DNA of 64,000 bases from Isoetes taiwanensis (Eukaryota > Streptophyta > Lycopodiopsida > Isoetales > Isoetaceae): assembly GCA_021234155.1 (NCBI GenBank), contig JAJEKV010000147.1:621910-685909 (forward strand), read 5' to 3'. Shown here one piece after another: positions 56,866-64,000 of this stretch. The stretch's first letter is position 1; every line of letters starts with the position of its first letter. The position numbers and the translations under genes were made by a program. The notes below the pieces were generated by a model, which saw only the letters and a program-made list of their open reading frames with translations, did not search any database and was not told the DNA's origin.

Positions 56866-59830
56866 ATAATAATAATAATAAAGTTTATTAACGTCCAACT
56901 AAAAGCCCGTAGGCTATGGGACAAACATGCCATAATATGTCACAAAAGTTGTCAGCAATTATACTTCTTTATCTCTTGGGACACTTCCTCATTTGGGTTG
57001 TTCCCGAAGGAAACAACCCAAATGAGGAAGTGCAGGATGATGTTGGAACAACTCGTCCATGGGTAAATTCCAGGGTATCATAGAATATTTGGCACGTAGA
57101 GCATCATGCCTATGACATAGGTAGATAGCGTGATGCTCGGATTCTACCCCTTCCTTACAGATACAAATTCTGTGATCTTCTTCCAGCTTCATCCATCTAC
57201 CTTTCTCAATCATTAGACGGTGGGAGCTCATCCGCATACATGCAATTGCTCGTATCTGCCCAGGGAACATGCTATGTAGGCGCAGATATGGTTGTAAACT
57301 ATGAGTGCGCTTAGGGTTAAAGTCTCTAATGTAATATTGCAGCTTCTTTTTGTTGGATAAGTCACAGTATGCATCGAAGGCACGTACCTTAAACTCATCC
57401 GAGTATGGGGAGATGGCCAAGTTCCAATGGTTAAACCATTTGTTCAAATCCTTGTACCAACCGCTTTTGCCATTGGCCTCTAATTTCACAGCTGCATTAA
57501 GAGTCAAGCATATCAGAGATTCATCATTTACTCTCTTCTTTTGATCCAAGTATCTCAAGACATTGCTCATGGACTGAATTTCCAGCGGATATGAGCCGCT
57601 ATCATATAGCATCACTTCATAAGGGACTGCTCTCTTCACCTTTAAGGTCATGTGCAGCCAAGTCTTCTGGATAGATTCAAGTTCCAGCCATTTAGACCTA
57701 CATAGTGAAGGCCCCCAAACCTCGCTAGCATATAAAATGACAGGTGTTACAAGAGTCTCAAACAGCTTTTTCTGGAGAGGCCAGTAAGTGATGTGCGCAT
57801 GACGGCAAATGTTTGCAAGAGCATAGAACGCCTTCAAGGCTGCTGCATGTCTAATGTCAACACCTTTCGTCCAAGGTTTGCGGCCAGAAAATATTTCATG
57901 ACCCAAGTATTTGTATGACTGAGTTGGTTGCACCAAATTCCCCTGCTAGAACAGAGCAGCGGGTTTCACCCCAAAACTTAAGACCTTAATCTTATCTAAG
58001 TTAACCGCCAAACCAAACTGAGAGCAGAATTCCCCTAGTGTGTCTAGTTGTTTTTGCAAATCCCTCACTGTATGTGAGAACAGAAGCAAGTCATCAGCAT
58101 ATAAGAGAAGAATTATTAACTCATGGAAGAGGCGTGGGAAGCAGCATCCTGAATCCTTGAGAAAACCCTCCAACTGGTCAATATATAATCCGAATAAAGT
58201 GGGAGAGAGTGTGCAACCTTGTTTTACTCCAACATCACTAGTGATCAATTCAGATTCTCCAGCTGGTGTCACCACTCTGCCACGTACTGATTCATACATT
58301 CTCCCTATCGCCAAAACCCATTCCTTCGGAACACCTAGTTGAATCAACCGATCCAAGAGTTTCTGGCGGGGAACTGTATCAAATGCTTTGGCGAAATCGA
58401 CAAAGCAACATATAAGCGGTTTTCCTTTTGATTTGGCCTCTTCCAATAAAGTTCGGAATGTGAGCAAATGATCAATACAAGAGAAGCCTCGTCTGAAGCC
58501 TGCTTGCCTCCGTGCTCTTACGTTATGCTGCTCAGCCCAAGTGGTTAACTTCAAGTCAAAAATTTTACCAAACAACTTGGCCAATATAGGGCTGATCATT
58601 ATGGTCCTATAATTCTGTGGCAGCAATGCATCTCCGTGCTTATGAATGGGATGTATCAGACTAGTTGTCCAAGCCTCGGGGAACCTGTCCTTGATGGCTT
58701 GATTGAACATATCAGAAATTAAACTATCTAGTTCCTCACCTCCATCTTGAATGTGTTCCACTATTAAACCATCAATATCATGTGACTTCCCTTTGGAAAG
58801 ACCGGCAATCCCATTTTTAACATCCTCAAGAGTAATCACAAAACTGGAATTTACTTCCTCTGGTAAATGCAAACTGTCCTCCCCTTTGAAATATAAATGC
58901 AAAGCATAAGCTTTCCATACCTGCGGATCAGTCAGAGCTAACTCCTTAGCTGGAGGGGCCAACTGTTTCCAGAACCATTTGCCGGAGTGTTTTGACTGCA
59001 TCTCCAAGTATTTCTGGTATGTCTGGATCCACACTTTCTTCTTTGCTTTAACCAATTGTTTATATGCACGCAGATTGGAAGGTGAATCAATTTGTCTCTT
59101 GGCTTGCTTCAGGTCAGCGTCATACTAGGCATTCCGAGGCTGAGTCCCACGGTTCATAGGATGCACCCCATGTACTTGTTTTACTGTATTTATTAAGAGT
59201 CTGTTAAGGGCAAAAGCTTTGGCATGGATGCTGCTCAGTGTATATATGCCCGGTAGCCCCTTGAGAATTGCCTGGTGGAATATCTCCCTTCGAGATGCTC
59301 TGTAAACAGTTCGGAATTTGCCATGAATGGTTGGTTGGGAGATGCGCGCAGCTACCTTAAGAAAGAGAGGAGCATGATCACTATCACCGGAAAAGCTACC
59401 GATTTTGAAATCCTGGACCATCTCCATCATGCGAGGTTCACCAATCAGGTAATCCAAAAATCACCATATTCAAGGATGAGCAAAGGTTTAAAATCTGCTG
59501 GCCTGCTACATTGCACTCCTTACGGCAGCTCCTTCGAGTCAAATTCCATGACTCCATACATAATGTGCTAGGTTCAGAATCCACAAAAACTTTTGGAGCT
59601 TGAAGATCCCCAGTCCAGCCATTTAAGTCACCAATCAGAAGCACATCGTATGTTTGTTGCCATTCCGAAATTTTGAGTCCCATCTTTGCCAATGATCCAT
59701 CTGATCCTTGATAGGTTGCAGGAGAGACATAACAAGCTACTAAGAGTAGGTCTCGATCTGAAATCAACGTCTTTACAGTTTTCTTCCAATAGTTTCTTAA
59801 AAAATTTCATCTTATGGACCAACACTTCAG
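56866..59830 (-). mobile_element. Non-L1-looking LINE with endonuclease, RT and CCHC tail
   Basis: On the minus strand an apurinic-type endonuclease remnant (VLLIGDLNGW near 59660, SDHAPLFLK near 59400) is followed by reverse transcriptase: RTIMISPILAKLFGKIFDLK, CFVDFAKAFDTVPRQKLLDR, GVKQGCTLSPTLFGLYIDQL and catalytic LLYADDLLL. The C-terminal part has YKYLGHEIF, VTPVILYASEVWG and a zinc motif C-x-C-x8-H-x4-C near 57120. From 59457 to 56989 there is one reading frame with only two in-frame TAG stops. The 3' end is a TTA microsatellite (56866-56880). RT wording and tail differ from plant L1; CR1/L2/jockey-like or an algal-type clade is more likely. Confidence 0.85.
56982..57032. repeat. Perfect 21-bp inverted repeat at the LINE ORF end
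   Basis: CACTTCCTCATTTGGGTTGTT (first 20 bases from 56982) is matched exactly by its complement at 57012-57032 across a 9-nt loop. It spans the last codons and stop of the LINE ORF. In the RNA this would be a very stable hairpin close to the 3' UTR. Confidence 0.92.
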
Positions 59831-60068
59831 GATCAAGAACATCACCAACTATTGGAGCTCAGGATATACCTTCTTCAGTCATCTTGTCGAAAGCTCCTAC
59901 ATCTTACAAAACAAATTCATCAAACTGCCAAAATGCATATGCCTACTCTAACAATAGAAGCTAAGTTCCGGCGGGAAGCATGGTCCGCTTCCCTTGCTGC
60001 AAGCATTCTGATTGAACTTGGTTGAGTCTGGCTAGCATGGCCTCCATCGTCTATGAGGAACTAACCGC
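59831..60068. other. Upstream flank of the LINE
   Basis: This may include more of the eroded 5' part of the LINE, whose first endonuclease motif I could not find. No separate gene is seen. Confidence 0.4.
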
Positions 60069-60206
60069 CTGCAGGTCTCTTATATTTGAGGTTCATAACC
60101 CCCGCCATGATGCCCCTACGACCAAGAAGAAGTAAATGAAAATTCAAACCTGCCTGCAGGTCTCTTATATTTGAGGTTCATAACCCCGACCATGATGCCC
60201 CTACAA
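60069..60206. repeat. Direct repeat, 53-bp units 81 bp apart
   Basis: A block with CTGCAGGTCTCTTATATTTG, GAGGTTCATAACCCC and CATGATGCCCCTAC occurs at 60069-60121 and again, nearly identical, at 60153-60206. Confidence 0.9.
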
Positions 60207-61399
60207 AAAAAGAAACGTGCCTTATGGTGCAACAACTGAAAAAAAGATGGCACACAATGGTGGCACAAGAATTATTATGGATTGTTAACTATTGGATCCA
60301 ATATTGGAATTATTTCGGATGCATCGACCACAAATGAAAGTGGGCACGTGATTTTCGACATGGCCTCACACTTGTCCATTCCAGCCAATTTTATTCAAGA
60401 TTGGCGCTCTTTTAATCGTCATCCTTTCATGGCAGAGGTACCATGACCCTGCAACAGAGTACGAAGGGAGGAGGTCCCCGCGTCTGGCAACGCGGTTGAA
60501 CTGCACGGTTGGAATGCCATGCTATACATGGATGTGCAAGCAGCCAACCATTGACCTGCCCCATCAATGGGAGGATGGGCATGCTTTAGTTGATCGCGGA
60601 AGTCCAGAAATACGGGACTGGATATGGCCAGAGAGGCCACATCACGGACTCCAAATACGGGAGTCCATCAAATTCAAGCTTATACATTATATTGCTGAAT
60701 GTTGAAGCTTTGATATCTGCACCACAAGCACAATTTGCAGGGATATATTCCTCATCTCATTGTTTGTGTAGAATCCCAGCATTTTTCATATTTGCATAAG
60801 GCGTCATAAGTCTAACCTCAGAATTAGCTAAACGATCGTTGGATGAAGTGTAGCATTTTGTTGTTGCCTAGAGTTGTAACGTGCCCTTGGCCGGAGGGTT
60901 GAACTTTATTAGTTGCTCCGTGCCTAAGTCGTCAACTAGCATCATATATACAAGTTGTCTGTGATGTTGAATATCATTATAGTAGATCGACATATCGGTC
61001 CAGCCTGTCGGTCTATATCTGAGAACCTATGATAGAAGTTTGAGTCTACATGATGATGGAAGTAACGCCTCGCCACAACGAGTGTTTTTTCACACTCATT
61101 CTACACCCTTATCCACATGTAACAATTGTGTTTGTCTGCCTTGTGTCAGAAAACTGAAGGTACAAATGTTGTCTTATAGTAGCAGGTTATTCTGCCACAT
61201 TCCCACTTGCCTATGCAATCGTTCAACAATGAATAGTGTTGATATCCTGGCAGATCTGCTATCTTCTAACGAGCATGTTTCCATGTTTCCATAAGGAAAA
61301 TGAAGTTTACATCCTGGCAATGGGTCCAAACTGTCCCCTTGCTGCCATGGAAATCCCCTTAATTTGCAAGAGAGCAGATGTAGACATAATCCCTATTTG
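60207..61399. other. No gene recognised
   Basis: Short overlapping frames near 60419-60800 on both strands show no similarity. The rest is closed in all frames. Confidence 0.5.
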
Positions 61400-61620
61400 G
61401 AAGTGGTAACATATGCAGTTGTAGTACCATCATCGCGAGGAGTTGCAGCAGTCGCAAGTATGGTAGCAGCTTTTTGAGGGGTTGCAGAAGTAGCAGCGCC
61501 CCGATGGGTTGCATAGGCTAGCAGCAGTAGTAGTGGCATCCTAAGGGATTGCAGAAGCAGCAGCAGTAGTAGCAGCACCCCGAGGGATTGCATTATTAGC
61601 AGCAGAACTTGCATCAAGAG
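61400..61620. repeat. AGC/AGT-rich minisatellite
   Basis: GCAGCAGTAGTAGC-type triplets alternate with a GGGATTGCA or GGGTTGCA motif in about three or four imperfect units of 50-60 bp. The leucine- and alanine-rich frames over it are by-products of the triplet repeat. Confidence 0.75.
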
Positions 61621-62319
61621 TTGTAGTGCATGGAATTATCGCATCAGTCACCGTTGTTTTGTTCCGCAGAGCGTCTACCATAGTTTAGATAGGTGGACGG
61701 AAAATCCTTAGCTTACTCTGAACCAGCACAAATGTCTCTCACTCGAACAAGCTCACGGCCGCGCTACTTCTCTTAAAATAGTGTGAGGCCATAGTCCACA
61801 TACACAAATGTGCAATTTAACTTCACTCCCTTATAGAGTATGGCACCTCTGATTATTGAATCTGCCATTGTGAATTTCACAATTTGTGGCTGGCTATGAT
61901 GCTGAGTGCTAAGATGGAACACCCTGACAATATGCAGCGGGACATGAAAGCTCAACTTGGAAAGGACCATTGTTTGAATCCTCTCTCTAAGATCTTCTTG
62001 TGCTTCCTCAAGGAGATCTCAGACCACCACATTATGGCACCTGCATCTTTGCTCTTGTTGCTTATTCAATGCTCCCTCAATATCCTCTATTCGATGGGTT
62101 GACACATTAGTGGATCTGGTTGGGTGGGTAGCTACCTAGGAGGCTGCTATTTTCTTGAGCTAGGACATGGTTGACCTTGCTTTTGTATGCTAGTGGTTGC
62201 CTATCGTGTTGGACGCATAGTACATACCCAAGATAGGTCAACACGACAGCACCTGCAACGTCTACACTTCCTTCTACATTTGAAGTTGGGAGCTTAGCTT
62301 TTGGTGCTTCAGTGTTTGC
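61621..62319. other. No gene recognised
   Basis: No supported feature. Frames at 61773-62102 are short and unlike known proteins. Confidence 0.5.
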
Positions 62320-62676
62320 TTATGTAATTCCCCCGCACAGTGATATAATTTCTGCATATGCCTTGGCATATCGCCCCCCACCTTGCGAGGTGAGTATCCT
62401 TTTCAACTTCTCACATATCATGGTCTCGATAGGAGGAACCTTCTTCCATCCTCCAAAGTCTAAAGGTCGTCCAGTGTCTCGAACAAAATTTGCCTTCAAG
62501 GTGTTGATTCTGTCATCTGCAGAGATTTTTGGATATTGATGAGCCATAATAATCTCTGTGCGGAGTTGTGCTATGTCTCCCTCCCCTCCCAATTTCCTGC
62601 TCAAAGTGTCCTCATCGTGTACCATGGTATATAGTCTCTTTTTATGTTGTCGCCAAATCTGCCCAGAGCTCGGCAA
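62320..62676 (-). CDS. Unrecognised 118-codon open frame
   Basis: The minus-strand frame starts MPSSGQIWRQHKKRLYTMVH and includes ADDRINTLKANFVRDTGRPL, DFGGWKKVPPIETMICEKLK and a glycine-containing end before the stop at 62320. The balanced, charged composition is unlike the AT-driven frames around it, so it may be a real exon or a transposon-captured piece. No splice partners and no family were recognised. Confidence 0.35.
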   Translation of the reverse strand: MPSSGQIWRQHKKRLYTMVHDEDTLSRKLGGEGDIAQLRTEIIMAHQYPKISADDRINTLKANFVRDTGRPLDFGGWKKVPPIETMICEKLKRILTSQGGGRYAKAYAEIISLCGGIT

Positions 62677-62789
62677 TATCGATCTAGTCTAATAGTATTC
62701 AGGCTGTGCAAGCTGAAAGCGATCATCAAGATGTGTAACCCAGAGATGCGATGTTTCTCCGTGTCTATCTACTTGGTTAAGGGAATGCG

Positions 62790-63690
62790 AGCAGTGAAGA
62801 TACATCATAAGAAATAATGCAGGTGGGAAGTCAGAGAAGTTAGCGAGCATCGCAATCAACGAATCAGCAAAGTCGCACATCACCACAAGCAGTGGATGGT
62901 TTAGGGATGTAGCAACATGGACCAGAGAAATGGGGATGAATCTGAGCGAATTGATCGATGAAGGCCAATGGAATGAGGAGTGGGCAAGTAAAGCTACGCG
63001 GGCATGGCTGCAAAAGCACACAGGACCTAAAACACTCTGGCTCATGACAGTATTCAATCCAGAGCGGATGATAGGGCAACAGATGTACCAAGATAACATG
63101 CTTGGAAAAAGGAGAAGAGATATCTTAGCAAAGTTCAGGATGGGGTGCCATGATCTGAGAATTGAAAAGGATAGATGGAGAAAAATAGACAAACAAGACA
63201 GACTATGCAGAATCTGTGACAGAATGGAAGTAGAGGACGAAAACCACATGCTTAATGAGTGTCCAACATACACAGACATCAGGGAAAAGTACAGGAGAGT
63301 AAGATGGGGACAACAAGTACATGCCATCATGGCAAGGACAGAAACAATGAGAGATCTGGCAGATGCAATACGAGAGATGCTAAACAGACACCGGGAAGCA
63401 CACGAACAAAAAGGGCTTACAATATGAGTTGCCCAAGAGGCAAATCATAGATGCCCACTAAATGTACAGCTTAAAGCTGTTTGATATAGACGCACACCTG
63501 CACGGCCTAGACGCCGGAACAAAGTAGGGTGCTGGCATTAATAGAAAAAAGTGAGCCTTCAGAAAAGGCTACAATAAAACAGCGTGATGAGCTAGTAACC
63601 CCCATCAGGGAGCTCGCCCATGCTACACAAGTCCAGGGGCCTCAGGGCACAAGGGACAATAATGTATTCTATTCTATTATATTCTATTTG
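62790..63690 (+). mobile_element. 3' fragment of a second non-L1 LINE
   Basis: A frame open from about 62795 to 63427 reads SGWFRDVATWTREMGMNLSE, then FRMGCHDLRIEKDRWRKIDK, then CRICDRMEVEDENHMLNECP. Block by block this corresponds to the C-terminal part of the LINE at 57 kb (SGWYKDLNKWF, then RMSSHRLMIEKGRW, then CICKEGVESEHHAIYLC) at low identity, so it is a different family of the same lineage. The zinc motif here is C-x2-C-x9-H-x4-C. A non-coding tail of about 235 bp ends in repeated ATTCTATT units (63665-63690). The reverse transcriptase is missing, as expected for 5' truncation. Confidence 0.8.
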
Positions 63691-64000
63691 TGCAGCAAGA
63701 CGTGCCAACTTAGCTGTAAGGTCTTCAACATTGCTTGCATTTGTCCAAGGAAAGTAGAAGATCTGCAATTCTTTGTGAGCGGCTTGCTGCGACATCAATT
63801 AGTAGCCATAGACATGCCTTGCCAAGGTGTTGCATATGCCTTTGCTCTTGCCGCTCTTCTCAATGTAGGCCTATCAATCTTGCTGGTGTGGTGCATTTTG
63901 TGCAGTGGAATGGAGTCTATGACATCCTCTACCAAAAGTTTGCCTGCAATATAAATGTACCCTGAGGTGACTGTGATTCTATGCGCATGTCCATGGGGGT
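63691..64000. other. No gene recognised (right end)
   Basis: Overlapping frames continue to about 63965 without similarity to known proteins. The window ends here, so an exon that continues beyond cannot be excluded. Confidence 0.4.

Noticed and set aside
61393-61617. Leucine-rich minus-strand frame
   Set aside because: It is produced by an AGC/AGT triplet minisatellite and has no other support.

Overview
The window reads as nuclear DNA of a land plant. It is AT-rich and dominated by decayed plant transposable elements, and it holds two apparently intact intron-containing housekeeping genes: a mitochondrial phosphate carrier (minus strand, about 44.8-46.2 kb) and RACK1 (plus strand, 54.45-55.53 kb). 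Both have telo-box-like motifs upstream, a common feature of plant housekeeping promoters. Fragments of an ABC1-type kinase and of a chloroplast FtsH-like AAA protein also point to a plant. A non-L1-looking LINE with microsatellite tails, present twice, is unusual for seed plants, so a seed-free plant (fern, lycophyte or bryophyte) is possible; that is an inference with low confidence.

Layout. 1-1.8 kb: no gene seen. 1.8-5.8 kb: a tandem duplication of about 2 kb carrying decayed exons of an unrecognised coiled-coil gene, followed by three short related repeats. 7.3-7.9 kb and 8.6-9.26 kb: more tandem duplications, the second ending in a Helitron-like 3' terminus. 10.25-14.5 kb: a broken Ty3/gypsy chromovirus-like pol with a 3' LTR. 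15.9-17.6 kb: an ABC1 kinase pseudogene. 18.4 kb: a second Helitron-like end. 20.6-24 kb: a LINE scrap, an FtsH-like exon fragment, a polyadenylated retro-insertion and unknown minus-strand exons. 24.8-30.3 kb: a full-length, fairly young Ty1/copia element (LTRs about 1% diverged, 5-bp target duplication) with disabled ORFs. 31-32.1 kb: a hairpin, a tandem duplication and a probable first exon of a minus-strand gene. 34.4-38 kb: a MITE, then an L1-type LINE with a nested retro-insertion. 39.4-40 kb: another retro-insertion in a paralogous copy of the same host repeat. 44.8-46.4 kb: the phosphate carrier. 46.4-52.4 kb: no gene seen. 52.4-54.3 kb: a minisatellite, a 180-bp foldback and a 1.3-kb hAT-like element whose end lies about 160 bp upstream of the RACK1 start codon. 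54.45-55.53 kb: RACK1. 56.86-59.8 kb: the non-L1 LINE (minus strand), with a second 3' fragment of a related element at 62.8-63.7 kb (plus strand).

The two intact genes are independent: one imports phosphate into mitochondria, the other is a ribosome-associated WD40 scaffold. No operon, CRISPR array, rRNA or tRNA was found. The window's main interest lies in transposon structure: nested insertions with matching empty sites, short elements with clear target duplications, a LINE lineage that deserves phylogenetic placement, and a non-random pattern of CAG/CTG damage between duplicated copies that may be a consensus-sequence artefact.
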